From positions 1-34,885 of the forward strand of contig JALEGQ010000058.1 of assembly GCA_022763385.1 (NCBI GenBank): a stretch of DNA of 34,885 nucleotides. The letters run 5' to 3'. Origin of the DNA: a bacterium. GTDB taxonomy: Bacteria > Bdellovibrionota_C > UBA2361 > RFPC01. This document shows, piece by piece, positions 1 through 6,928 of the stretch; within the stretch, counting starts at the first letter, position 1; the number at the start of each line of letters is the position of its first letter. The notes beneath the pieces were generated by a model, which was not told the origin of the DNA, searched no databases, and worked only from the letters and a program-made list of their open reading frames with translations. The position numbers were made by a program, and so were the translations under genes.

Positions 1-505
1 GGTTGAAGGGGCACTGTCGAGAGGAGTGGCGGTGTCCGATCTTCTGGAGCAGTTTTTCGCGCAGACGATACTGAGCGAAGGACGGGGTCATGATGTTGGC
101 CATGACCTGCGGCTGAGACATGGCAGCGCGCACGGGCTCCGGGTTGTGCCCGTGACCGAGCATTCCATAGCCACCGGTATCGTAGATCACGGCTCCACCG
201 TAGGTGACGATCCACGGTCCTTGAGCCGTGAGGGGAATATACGGACTGCACGTTTCCTGCGCGTAGAAGTTGAGGTATCCCTGGGAGACCACAGAGAGCA
301 GTTCTTCCTCTCCCTTCGTGAGAAGCTCGGGGAACTCCTCTTCCAGCTCGCGGAGGCGAGGGAGTGCTGACGCTATCGCTTCTGCCAGAAGGTGGTTCTG
401 TGCCTCCCATCGAGCGATCTCGGTATCAGTGAGGCCATATTGGTCCTGCATTCGGCTTCCGAGGTGGTCTCGGAGCGCTGAGATGTGTTTCAGTGCTGAA
501 TTCAC
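1..505 (-). CDS. Class III PLP-dependent aminotransferase, N-terminal part (cut by window edge)
   Basis: Only the first 168 codons are present; the gene runs off the left edge. It starts at GTG 503-505, preceded in frame by a TGA stop and a good ribosome site (GAGGGGAG). After a helical N-terminal extension of about 90 residues comes a stretch typical of the N-terminal segment of class III aminotransferases, containing GPWIVTYGGAVIYDTGGYG followed by GHGHNPEPVRAAM. In this family the glycine-rich turn and the GHxxP segment precede the PLP-binding large domain, which lies outside the window, so the catalytic lysine cannot be checked. Substrate cannot be inferred. It is the last gene in view of a minus-strand run starting with a sigma-like gene, 78 bases downstream of a small unknown gene. 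The family call is fairly secure; the specific activity is unknown. Confidence 0.75.
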   Translation of the reverse strand, partial: MNSALKHISALRDHLGSRMQDQYGLTDTEIARWEAQNHLLAEAIASALPRLRELEEEFPELLTKGEEELLSVVSQGYLNFYAQETCSPYIPLTAQGPWIVTYGGAVIYDTGGYGMLGHGHNPEPVRAAMSQPQVMANIMTPSFAQYRLREKLLQKIGHRHSSRQCPFN

Positions 506-583
506 AGATATCTCCCCTCAAACCGGTAGTCGCATTTCTCCCTCAAAGCTATCGGCAGCACCGGTGAGCGGCTGCACTTTTCT

Positions 584-913
584 TTAGATGAGGAGGTCTT
601 TGGTACGTTCCGGTGAGAGGTTGTGGAATGAGATGGCGTTTGAGCCAAAGGCCTTGCCGGAGGCGTGCACTCGGTCTGCAATTCGCTCTGCTATCCCGAG
701 TGCCTCCGCTTCGCTCATCGGAGGTGGGGTTTGCGTTGAGGCTTGAGCTGTTCGTTCAGAGGCTCGGAGCCGGCTATCAAGATCCTGCAGCGCCTGTCGG
801 GAGATCTGTTCCCGTTGAGAGGGCGAAAGGAGTCTTCCTCTCGTTCCCTGTTCTGACGACCTGACGAGGGTCGGCCGAGTGGCAGGGCGTGATTTTATCG
901 AGCTGGCATCCAT
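584..913 (-). CDS. Small hypothetical protein (109 aa)
   Basis: I do not recognise this protein. Its ATG at 911-913 has a strong purine-rich ribosome site (GAGGAGGAGAG) just upstream. The sequence is polar, with no signal peptide or membrane segment: an arginine/serine/threonine-rich N-terminus (1-35), a probable helix (35-60, SPSQREQISRQALQDL), a proline/threonine-rich linker (60-70), and a second likely helix (SEAEALGIAERIADRVHAS) before the end. This looks like a small, partly disordered soluble protein with short helices. It lies between another unknown small gene and the aminotransferase, all on the minus strand, so co-transcription is likely. The helix-linker-helix layout recalls small anti-sigma or chaperone-like proteins, but I see no family motif. 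Confidence 0.55.
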   Translation of the reverse strand: MDASSIKSRPATRPTLVRSSEQGTRGRLLSPSQREQISRQALQDLDSRLRASERTAQASTQTPPPMSEAEALGIAERIADRVHASGKAFGSNAISFHNLSPERTKDLLI

Positions 914-1027
914 GCTGCAGTCTCTCCTCCTCTCTCATACGAGGTGGCAACTCCTTCCCTTGTTACGTCGGAGCAAGAAGGGAAAGACTTCAGCTTCCAG
1001 AGCGAAAAAATCTTCGTCTGAAAGCCG

Positions 1028-1462
1028 TCATCCTGCTGGCGAATACACCGTATCACCAGCCTTCTTTTTTCGTTCCCGAGCCTCTTTCAGGCTTACGGTT
1101 TTCGAGCATTCCCCTTTGCGAGTTGGGAGCTTGCCCCCGTCTACAACGGCGAGGAGACCTCTCCTCTTCGTGGTCTGGAGGGCGGTGATGCCATCAAGAA
1201 GCTCTTCATAGAGGGCATCTTCGAAATCTTTCTGCTGATTATCTTCCATCGTCTCGAGCCGGACACCGGAGTGTTGAAATCGCTCAAGAGCCCTCTGGAA
1301 GAGACGAAGAGAAATTCTGCGCTCTGACGGGCTACATTCAGCGAGGGTGTCGAGCAGCTGTCCCATATCCGCACCACCGACTCCCTCGAGAAGGGTATCG
1401 AGTTGGAGTTGGAGCGCAAAGAGATTCTGCGTAAATTCACCATGAACATCTTCTCTCTTCAT
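1028..1462 (-). CDS. Hypothetical helical protein (144 aa)
   Basis: I do not recognise the family. The ATG at 1460-1462 follows a very strong ribosome site (GGAGAGGAGACTG). The protein is acidic and helical in its first 100 residues (for example NLFALQLQLDTLLEGVGG and FEDALYEELLDGITALQ) and turns basic and low-complexity near the end (LKEARERKKKAGD). There is no signal peptide and no membrane segment, so it is probably cytoplasmic. It lies about 250 bases downstream of dxs and 114 bases upstream of another small gene on the same strand. Its ribosome site can pair with an upstream complementary segment (see the inverted-repeat entry), which suggests translational control. Coding is supported by the ribosome site and composition; function is unknown. 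Confidence 0.6.
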   Translation of the reverse strand: MKREDVHGEFTQNLFALQLQLDTLLEGVGGADMGQLLDTLAECSPSERRISLRLFQRALERFQHSGVRLETMEDNQQKDFEDALYEELLDGITALQTTKRRGLLAVVDGGKLPTRKGECSKTVSLKEARERKKKAGDTVYSPAG

Positions 1463-1463
1463 C

Positions 1464-1599
1464 AGTCTCCTCTCCTCGACAGTGCGTATTCCAAACTTCT
1501 CCGTACCGTATCAGGGAAGAGTGGAGCTCTGCTTCAGTGCAGGTAGTGGTCTGCAAAGATAGCGCCAGAAAGAAGAGAAGTTAACCTGTCGAGGAGACT
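1464..1599 (-). promoter_or_regulatory. Inverted repeat that could hide the ribosome site of the 1028-1462 gene
   Basis: On the minus strand AGTCTCCTCGACAG (1599-1586) is complementary to CTGTCGAGGAG plus GAGACT just before the ATG (1482-1464), with a 5-base bulge. Eleven pairs are uninterrupted and cover the GAGGAG ribosome site. The arms are about 100 bases apart in the leader, downstream of dxs and of a run of ten T (minus strand, 1637-1646). The pairing is seen directly; a regulatory role is inferred. Confidence 0.4.
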
Positions 1600-1714
1600 C
1601 GGTTTTTGTACTCCTTACTCATCATGTAAGAGGTCGAAAAAAAAAAGAGTGTCCCCCCTCACGACGATCTGACCAGGAAGTGCACGTTTGTCGCCACAGG
1701 CACAGGAGTGCCGC

Positions 1715-3745
1715 TCAGGCACTTTTCTTCTGTGCTGGAAGGGGGTTCCTTTCGAGGGACTCTTCAACATGGGGAAGAACGGATTGCAACACGGCATCCG
1801 CTGAATAGCCGTGGAGGGCGTACTGTTCTGCCTGACTCGCGTGGGGGGTGCAGATGTCTTTTGCTCCAAACCTGAGGAGAGCAGTGGAGAGATGGTGATC
1901 GGAGAAGAGCTCGAGAAGAGCACTTCCGACGCCACCCATAAGCGCGTGGTCTTCGATGCTGACGAGCAGGTCATGGTGTTCGGCAACGGCGAGTACCTGT
2001 TCCTCGTCCAGTGGTTTGACGGAGCGGAGGTTGAGATGTGTCGGATGGAAGCCGAACCGCTTTTCAAGTTGGGAAGAGACCTCTGTGGCGATAGCGCTTG
2101 TGGTTCCTGCCGTAAAAAAGGCGAGCTTTTGACCGCGTTGGAGCAGCTCTGCTCGCCTCAGTGCAGCAAACGGTGGAACTTGAGCGATCTCTGCTGGCGA
2201 ATAACGTTTCGCTCCAGTTCCCGAGCCTCGTGGGTAGCGGATCGCCACCGGGCCGCCTTTCCCATCTTGATAGAGCGCCACCGTCGCCACGAGCATCTCT
2301 TGCAATTCTCGTTCGTCCTTTGGCGCGAGCAGCGTTATGTTCGGTATAGAGCGGAGATAACTGATATCAAAGAGCCCCTGATGGGTTTCGCCATCATTTC
2401 CGACCGCGCCTGCTCGGTCGAGAGCAAAGATTACGGGGAGATTTTGGATACACACGTCATGGACAACCTGGTCAAAGCCTCGCTGAAGAAAGGTTGAGTA
2501 GATCGCACACACCGGGATGTACCCTTCGCACGCCAGCCCCGCAGCAAAGGTGACTGCGTGTTGCTCACAGATCCCGACATCAACATACTGGGATGGAAGT
2601 TCTCTCTGGAGAAGGTCCAGACCTGTTCCCGTTGGCATCGCTGCCGTAATGCCGATGATGCGGCTGTTTCGTTGACACAGGTCAAGAAGGGTCTCGCTAA
2701 ACACCTCTGTATAGGTCGGTACAGTCGAGCTCGTTGTTCCCTTTTTTGTCGCAACACCGGTTACCCCCGCCGGGTCGAAGGGCTTCACCGCGTGCCACTT
2801 CAGGGGATCGAGTTCCGCAACATCAAATCCCTTGCCCTTCACGGTCTTCGCATGAATGACGACCGGGCCCTCCTGCCGCTTCGCACTGGAGAGCGCCGTT
2901 CGTAGTTCGGACATGCTGTGACCATCAACGGGGCCGATATACCGGAAGCCGAACGCTTCAAAGAGGGTGGAGGCTTCTGAAAAGTACGATTGAGCGGATT
3001 CCTCTGCTCTGTCGAGGGCCTTGTAAACAAACTCAGGAATATATCCCTGACGGTGCCACTCCTTAAACTGTCTTCGCGCTGCCGTAGAAGTTTGGTTCGT
3101 GACCGTTTTCGAAAAAAACCAGCTCAGCGCCCCAACATTCTTCGAGATTGACATCTCATTATCGTTGAGAATGACGATAAAATTCTTGAGGTTTAGCGTA
3201 CCGGCGTGGTTGAGTGCTTCAAAAGCCATTCCCGCGGTGAGGGAGCCGTCTCCGATGATAGGGACGACGTAGGGGAGGGGAGCTTGAGTCCCTTCTTCTT
3301 CACTTCCGTACGTGCGTTGAAACGCGAGTGCCATTCCAACGGCAGCCGAGATACTTGTTCCGGCGTGACCTGCGCCGAAAGCGTCGTACTCGCTCTCATC
3401 GCGGCGGAGAAAGCCGGAGATTCCGTCCTTCTTCCGAATGCTTCCCATTCGCTCGGAGCGTCCGGTCACCATCTTGTGGATATACCCCTGGTGGCCGACG
3501 TCCCAGAGCAGGCGATCTTGTGGAGTATTAAAAGTGGCGTGGAGGGCGACAGTGAGCTCTGCAACGCCGAGGCTAGAGGCAAAGTGTCCTCCGGAACGAC
3601 TTACGGAGTGAATCAGGTCCTGCCGAAGTTCTTCAGCAACGGTCTGGAGTTGATCGTCTGTGAGGGACCGCAGCCCTGCTGGGAGGCCGTCCGAAGTGGC
3701 AAGAAGGGAAGAGAGCGTTGTCATGCTATCGTTGTCAGACTCCAT
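1715..3745 (-). CDS. dxs: 1-deoxy-D-xylulose-5-phosphate synthase
   Basis: Dxs condenses pyruvate and glyceraldehyde 3-phosphate to DXP using thiamine diphosphate, the first step of the non-mevalonate isoprenoid pathway and a source of precursor for thiamine and pyridoxal. With the ATG at 3745 the protein has 676 residues, a normal length. Visible landmarks are SRSGGHFASSLG (about 49-60), the TPP/Mg site GDGSLTAGMAFEALN (165-179) with NDNEMSIS, the catalytic-glutamate segment CEQHAVTFAAGLA (E394), and the transketolase segment DRAGAVGNDGETHQG (443-457), then a normal C-terminal domain. The start is uncertain: neither ATG 3745 nor ATG 3724 has a good ribosome site, and an upstream TTG at 3772 is also in frame. 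It lies 46 bases after a small unknown gene on the same strand. A short hairpin (1707-1723) spans its stop codon but lacks a T tract on the coding strand. Confidence 0.97.
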   Translation of the reverse strand: MESDNDSMTTLSSLLATSDGLPAGLRSLTDDQLQTVAEELRQDLIHSVSRSGGHFASSLGVAELTVALHATFNTPQDRLLWDVGHQGYIHKMVTGRSERMGSIRKKDGISGFLRRDESEYDAFGAGHAGTSISAAVGMALAFQRTYGSEEEGTQAPLPYVVPIIGDGSLTAGMAFEALNHAGTLNLKNFIVILNDNEMSISKNVGALSWFFSKTVTNQTSTAARRQFKEWHRQGYIPEFVYKALDRAEESAQSYFSEASTLFEAFGFRYIGPVDGHSMSELRTALSSAKRQEGPVVIHAKTVKGKGFDVAELDPLKWHAVKPFDPAGVTGVATKKGTTSSTVPTYTEVFSETLLDLCQRNSRIIGITAAMPTGTGLDLLQRELPSQYVDVGICEQHAVTFAAGLACEGYIPVCAIYSTFLQRGFDQVVHDVCIQNLPVIFALDRAGAVGNDGETHQGLFDISYLRSIPNITLLAPKDERELQEMLVATVALYQDGKGGPVAIRYPRGSGTGAKRYSPAEIAQVPPFAALRRAELLQRGQKLAFFTAGTTSAIATEVSSQLEKRFGFHPTHLNLRSVKPLDEEQVLAVAEHHDLLVSIEDHALMGGVGSALLELFSDHHLSTALLRFGAKDICTPHASQAEQYALHGYSADAVLQSVLPHVEESLERNPLPAQKKSA

Positions 3746-3791
3746 TAACGGGCCAAAACACCCGCACACCAAAAATGTACGGGAAGGGAGA

Positions 3792-4133
3792 CTATTTTTC
3801 TACTTCTTCTTCGGATTCTGGAACGAGGGCTGAGTCGATCGCCATCTTTACCGCTTCCTCTATGACCTTCTGCTGATCTGCCGGTAGCTTGCTCTTCCCA
3901 AAGAGCTTTTTCGCCTCTTCCCCCACCATGCTGAGCAGTTTCTCTCGATCGGCGAAGCTCATCTTCTGGGTCGTGTTCCCGTCGAGGCCACTGCGAGAAG
4001 ACCTGGACACTCCGCCAGCCTTTTTCACCTTGGTGACCTCTTCGAGTGCATCCACCTGGGAAATGGCGGCGGACTTCCGGGTTCGCTTAACGCCGCTCAC
4101 GCCGCTCTTTTTGTCCTTGTCATCGTTACTCAT
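3792..4133 (-). CDS. Small charged hypothetical protein (113 aa)
   Basis: I do not recognise it. The ATG at 4131-4133 is preceded by AAAGGGG. The N-terminal half (1-55) is rich in lysine, serine and glycine and probably disordered. The C-terminal half looks like a compact helical segment (FADREKLLSMVGEEAKKLFG, then LPADQQKVIEEAVKMAIDSAL) ending in a glutamate-rich tail. No signal peptide or membrane segment is seen. It lies between a sigma-70-like gene (87 bases upstream) and dxs (46 bases downstream) on the same strand, so the three are probably one transcription unit. A small charged protein next to a sigma-like gene could be a partner of that protein, but no anti-sigma motif is visible and this is only a guess from position. 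Confidence 0.6.
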   Translation of the reverse strand: MSNDDKDKKSGVSGVKRTRKSAAISQVDALEEVTKVKKAGGVSRSSRSGLDGNTTQKMSFADREKLLSMVGEEAKKLFGKSKLPADQQKVIEEAVKMAIDSALVPESEEEVEK

Positions 4134-4220
4134 GCCTGTATCCCCTTTCTCTCAACGGCCTCGATAGAGCTCCCGTTCATCACCCCTTACCACGCTCAGT
4201 CTCAAGCGTTATGGAGCTTT

Positions 4221-5060
4221 TCACGGATGTTTGTCCTGATCCGTATAAAGTTTTGTAAACGGCCCAACCGTCTTTTCCCGTTTCATCTCTAGAGCTCGAG
4301 CGCGGAGTCCCGGTCGAATCTTCAATGGTTCAAAGCTTTTATCTTTTTGAATCGCTCGACTGAGATGTTCAATGAGAGCGATATGTTCCCGGATGACGTT
4401 CAGTTCATCCATCTCCCATTCAGAGGCGATGGAGCGCATGGAGTCTCCATCCCAGTAGATCCTCCAGAGGATGATCTGGTGGATAACCTCCAGAAAGGCG
4501 AGAAATCCGATCACCTTCTTGGTATCGAGAAGCTCATCCGGAGTAGAGGACGCGAGCCCCTGCCGGGTGGTAACGAGGGTTGCTCCGACCAAAAGTTGCC
4601 GAATACTCGCTCGGACGGCCTTGTCGCTTCCCCCATCACCATCGAGTGTTGCTGGAAGAGCTCCGGACCGCAGCTCTGGGAAGAGTTCAAAGAGCTCTAC
4701 CGATACCTCTTTGGCGAGTCGTTCGAACTGCGAAGAGGACGTGCTCTTTACCCACCCCTTGGACTGTCGAGCCGCCTCAGTGGAGGCCTCGTGAATTCTC
4801 CTCCGAGCGTATCCCCGAAACGGGATGCCGAGGGAGGGGTCAAAGCGGCGAGAGCAGAAGATCAGTGCCTCCATCGCTGCCCCATCAAGTCCCTCAGATT
4901 GCCAATCTAAGCTCCATCCCCGGGCAACGGAGCGAGCAATACTCTCTGCCCATCCCCGATGTTCTTCCACGAGGGCGTTTGCCTCCTCAAGAGAGAGGAG
5001 TGAGCCGGCTTCTTCCGTTGCTGGTCCCTCGGAAGCCATCTCTTCCGGATTTTCTGTCAT
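4221..5060 (-). CDS. Divergent sigma-70-like protein (regions 2 and 4)
   Basis: The chosen start is ATG 5058-5060, with AAGGAG nine bases upstream; an in-frame TTG at 5081 lacks such a site. The 279-residue protein has a sigma region-2-like block at about 26-103 (helical EEANALVEEHRGWAESIARSV, then RFDPSLGIPFRGYARRRIHEA, the RFDPxxGxxF signature before the -10-binding helix). A weak region-4-like helix-turn-helix lies at about 193-238 (LWRIYWDGDSMRSIASEWEM). Region 3 is not evident; a loose linker (105-180) replaces it. The region-4 candidate has an unusual tryptophan-rich sequence, so promoter recognition may be altered. Sigma-70 proteins direct RNA polymerase to promoter sets. Its start faces a second sigma-like gene across a palindrome-bearing gap. 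It could also be a phage-like or FliA-like derivative, or a non-functional paralogue. Confidence 0.65.
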   Translation of the reverse strand: MTENPEEMASEGPATEEAGSLLSLEEANALVEEHRGWAESIARSVARGWSLDWQSEGLDGAAMEALIFCSRRFDPSLGIPFRGYARRRIHEASTEAARQSKGWVKSTSSSQFERLAKEVSVELFELFPELRSGALPATLDGDGGSDKAVRASIRQLLVGATLVTTRQGLASSTPDELLDTKKVIGFLAFLEVIHQIILWRIYWDGDSMRSIASEWEMDELNVIREHIALIEHLSRAIQKDKSFEPLKIRPGLRARALEMKREKTVGPFTKLYTDQDKHP

Positions 5061-5172
5061 TACCGCGATCTCCTTCACCAAGAAGCCCTGACGCTATACT
5101 GTGCACGAATTTCTGACAAGTTCTCTTAGATTTGCTTGCCCCCTTAACACTTTGATTTTATTGATACTTTCT

Positions 5173-5209
5173 CAAAACCTTATGGGTGTCTGACACCCAT
5201 AAGGTTTTG
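5173..5209. repeat. Perfect 37-base palindrome with GGGTGTC/GACACCC core
   Basis: Two 18-base arms, CAAAACCTTATGGGTGTC (5173-5190) and its exact reverse complement (5192-5209), flank a single T. Perfect pairing of this length in a gap is not expected by chance. It could be a strong DNA cruciform/RNA hairpin, a REP-like element, or an operator. The core TGGGTGTCTGACACC recurs on the minus strand near 34703-34719, which favours a dispersed repeat. There is no T tract long enough for a canonical terminator, although TTTTG follows the right arm. Confidence 0.85.
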
Positions 5210-5315
5210 CTGTGGGGGGAGTTGGAGGGCGCTTCCTGCGCTGAGAGTCGGTGTAATCTCTTGGAATGAATGAATTTTTCTTGGATCTGTAGGTTTTTTG
5301 TCTCTTGTGGGTCAC

Positions 5316-5333
5316 GGTGAAAAAAAAATCACC
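5316..5333. repeat. Small hairpin with oligo-A loop
   Basis: GGTGA (5316-5320) and TCACC (5329-5333) are perfect inverted arms around eight A. With the adjacent A of the left arm this makes a run of nine A, a possible slippage site. No function is evident; it lies in the leader or promoter zone of the 5447 gene. Confidence 0.45.
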
Positions 5334-5446
5334 ATAATAAGAGATTTTCTCAAAAAAAACTGAAGCGGACCTTCTCGGTGTTCGGACAGGAGAGTGTCAG
5401 GAAGAGATTTCTGGCAGGTAACTCGTAGTTCGTGAGAGAGATGGTA

Positions 5447-5668
5447 ATGAAAGACGTTTCTGTTCCCTCTGTAAGACAAGCTCGCTACAACGCCCTTGAG
5501 GGGATACAGCAGCTCCTTATCCTTGCAGATGACATTCCGTCCGCCCAGCTTCGCCTTCTCGTTCAAGCCGCGTGTCTTGATGTGGCGACATCCGTTGAAG
5601 AGCTGAGTGATCGCTCGTTCCTCTCGTCTCGTGTTACCGAAAAACAGCTTGGCCCCCCAGGATCGTAG
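5447..5668 (+). CDS. Small hypothetical protein (73 aa) upstream of a sigma gene
   Basis: I do not recognise it. The preferred start is ATG 5447, six bases after GAGAGAG; ATG 5441 and GTG 5432 are in frame too. The product is soluble and mostly helical (for example YNALEGIQQLLILADDI and LRLLVQAACLDVATSVEEL), with no signal peptide. The stop codon lies inside the first copy of a 16-base tandem repeat (5660-5691), so its end may have been remodelled by that duplication. It precedes the sigma gene at 5751 by 82 bases on the same strand and may share its transcript. The composition looks coding rather than random, but the evidence is only the ribosome site, the open frame and the helix pattern. 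Confidence 0.45.
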   Translation: MKDVSVPSVRQARYNALEGIQQLLILADDIPSAQLRLLVQAACLDVATSVEELSDRSFLSSRVTEKQLGPPGS

Positions 5669-5691
5669 GAGATTCGGATCGTAGGAGATTC
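5660..5691 (+). repeat. Tandem 16-base duplication
   Basis: GGATCGTAGGAGATTC occurs twice without a gap (5660-5675, 5676-5691), followed by a degraded third copy (AGGTTGTTAGAGGTTTAC, from 5692). The first copy supplies the TAG stop of the 5447-5668 gene. Each copy contains TAGGAG, a ribosome-site-like string, but no start codon follows at a suitable distance. It is probably a local slippage product. Confidence 0.8.
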
Positions 5692-5750
5692 AGGTTGTTA
5701 GAGGTTTACCCCAGAAGTTTTGAGCAGATGGGTTCTTTAGGAGAGGTTGC

Positions 5751-6548
5751 ATGAAGACAGGAAGTACCGCAAAGCGAAAGAGAAAGTCCGTCAGAGTAAG
5801 CGCTACGAAGAAGGCGACTGGAAAACAGAAGGTTCAGCGTTCGGATTCCAAGCTGTCGGCGAGAGCCCAAGAGAAGATGGTTCTTGAGTACCGCATCAAG
5901 GCGCGCAAGCTCGGCAGAAGTATCCTTCGCAAGTGGCATGCGCGACTTGATCTCCAAGAGGTGGATAGTGTTGTGGATCTCTCTCTCTGTGAGGCCGTAC
6001 GACGATTTGACCCTGGGAAGGGCGCTGCCTTTATGACGTTTCTCTATTACCACCTCAAAGGAAATCTGATCCGCGCGGTATCAGCAGCAGCTCAAGCGAA
6101 CTGTATCCCGACCTCTGCGATTGATGAGGAGGGGAGTGCGGAAGGGGCGACGGTTACGGCACTTGAAGTGGTCGAAGCGATTAATGGGACCGAGCAGCCC
6201 CAGCCCGAGGAGCTTCTTCTTCAGAAGGAGATGGTTCACCTCAGTAAGGATGCTTGTTCCCGGCTTGATCCTCTTGAGCAGCAGGTTATCGAGCGACTTT
6301 ACCTTGGCGGAGAGCAGCTCATGCAGATTGCGAATTCTCTCGGATACAGCCGGTGTCACATCTCTCGAGTGAAGAAGAAGGCACTTGAAAACCTTCAATT
6401 CGACCTCGAGTCAACTCTTCAGGAGAAGGAAGAGCGAGAGGGGAACGGTCAACTCTTCGGCGGCCGACTCAGAAAGCCTCGAAAAGTACAACGAAGAAAA
6501 GGGGCCTCTCGATTCTCCGAAGCAGAACAGTACTCCGAAGCCGCCTAA
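5751..6548 (+). CDS. Sigma-70-family RNA polymerase sigma factor
   Basis: The ATG at 5751 is seven bases after AGGAG. The 265-residue protein opens with a lysine/arginine-rich tail (1-35). Sigma region 2 follows at about 44-115 (YRIKARKLGRSILRKWHARL, VVDLSLCEAVRRFDPGKGAAF, then MTFLYYHLKGNLIRAV). Region 4 is at about 168-215, with a clear helix-turn-helix (LDPLEQQVIERLYLGGEQLM, QIANSLGYSRCHISRVKKKA). A basic low-complexity tail ends the protein (235-265). The region-4 pattern (DPLEQ...RLYL...QIA..LG.S..HISR..KKAL) matches group 3 sigma factors of the FliA/WhiG/SigF type. A sigma factor of this kind would direct a specialised regulon. No anti-sigma gene is recognised nearby. It is the better preserved of the two divergent sigma-like genes. 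The 3' end runs directly into GC-rich repeats. Confidence 0.88.
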   Translation: MKTGSTAKRKRKSVRVSATKKATGKQKVQRSDSKLSARAQEKMVLEYRIKARKLGRSILRKWHARLDLQEVDSVVDLSLCEAVRRFDPGKGAAFMTFLYYHLKGNLIRAVSAAAQANCIPTSAIDEEGSAEGATVTALEVVEAINGTEQPQPEELLLQKEMVHLSKDACSRLDPLEQQVIERLYLGGEQLMQIANSLGYSRCHISRVKKKALENLQFDLESTLQEKEEREGNGQLFGGRLRKPRKVQRRKGASRFSEAEQYSEAA

Positions 6549-6606
6549 CCAGCACCCCCGAAACGCCCCCGGGCGGGCCCCCCAGCGCCACGCCGCGGCC
6601 CCCCGC

Positions 6607-6749
6607 CGCTGCGTGCAGGCCCCGCTGCGTGCAGGGTCGCAAAGCGCCCGAAGCGCTCCCCGAAGGGACCCCCCCCGCTGCGTGCAGGGTCGCAAAGCGA
6701 GCCCGAAACGCTCCCCGAAGGGAAAATACAGCGCTCCCCAAAGGGAAAA
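6607..6749. repeat. GC-rich tandem repeats with tetraloop-like hairpins
   Basis: A unit beginning CGCTGCGTGCAGGGTCGCAA occurs at 6623-6668 and 6676-6723 (period 53). A truncated first copy lies at 6607-6619 and a partial last copy at 6729-6749. Each full unit holds the small inverted repeats TCGC-AAA-GCG and TCCC-CGAA-GGGA; the second reads TCCC-TTCG-GGGA on the minus strand, a stable UUCG-type hairpin. The repeats sit between a sigma gene stop and the 3' side of tRNA-Cys. The surrounding stretch from 6549 is also extremely C-rich on the plus strand and looks non-coding, although frames stay open through it. Confidence 0.8.
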
Positions 6750-6751
6750 CA

Positions 6752-6825
6752 AGGCCCGAGCCGGACTCGAACCGGCGAATGATGGTTTTGCAAACCATTG
6801 CCTTAGCCAACTTGGCGATCGGGCC
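6752..6825 (-). tRNA. tRNA-Cys (anticodon GCA)
   Basis: The minus strand folds as a full cloverleaf. The acceptor stem is GGCCCGA/TCGGGCC, the D stem GCC/GGC, and the anticodon stem ATGGT/ACCAT with loop TTGCAAA (anticodon GCA). The variable loop is CATTC, and the T stem GCCGG/CCGGC closes loop TTCGAGT. The discriminator base is T (6752), as expected for cysteine tRNA. No 3' CCA is encoded, so it must be added after transcription. The trailer runs into UUCG-type hairpin repeats. Confidence 0.95.
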
Positions 6826-6841
6826 ATCTGAAAGGGTCCCC

Positions 6842-6871
6842 ATAGTGCCCCTAATCCGATAAAGGGATCAA
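6842..6871 (-). promoter_or_regulatory. Candidate promoter of tRNA-Cys
   Basis: On the minus strand TTGATC (6871-6866), an 18-base spacer and CACTAT (6847-6842) lie just upstream of the tRNA. Transcription would begin about 10-15 bases before its 5' end. The -35 matches the consensus moderately and the -10 poorly, so this is a weak call resting mainly on position. Confidence 0.35.
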
Positions 6872-6928
6872 CTTTTTGCGGGTTTTTTTGTTAAGTAATT
6901 GAAATCTTTGTCGTTAAATTGCGCGACC

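Larger units (their letters stand above)
5061..5446. other. Gap between two divergent sigma-like gene groups
   Basis: No convincing gene is seen in these 386 bases. They hold a perfect palindrome (5173-5209), a hairpin with an oligo-A loop (5316-5333), a second run of eight A (5352-5359), and a purine-rich stretch leading into the ribosome site of the next gene. A possible minus-strand promoter for the left sigma gene (TTGTCA, 15 bases, TATAGC on the minus strand near 5095-5120) has a short spacer and is weak. The gap must hold start signals for both directions, but I cannot place them firmly. Confidence 0.5.

Noticed and set aside
1811..2497. A 228-codon open frame on the plus strand
   Set aside because: It lies wholly opposite dxs, whose every domain is recognisable; the plus-strand product has no family likeness and no ribosome site.
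6607..6749. Possible CRISPR array
   Set aside because: There are only two full units of a 53-base tandem repeat with no regular unique spacers and no cas genes in the window.
6411..6843. Several open frames on both strands through the GC-rich repeats
   Set aside because: They run through a tRNA gene and tandem repeats; the products are low-complexity (Gly/Ala/Arg/Pro) and change with the repeat unit.
6857..6889. A CCG...CGG stem followed by seven T on the plus strand
   Set aside because: The stem has a large internal mismatch (AT versus TTG) and only short paired blocks, and it overlaps the tRNA-Cys promoter region; too weak to call a terminator.
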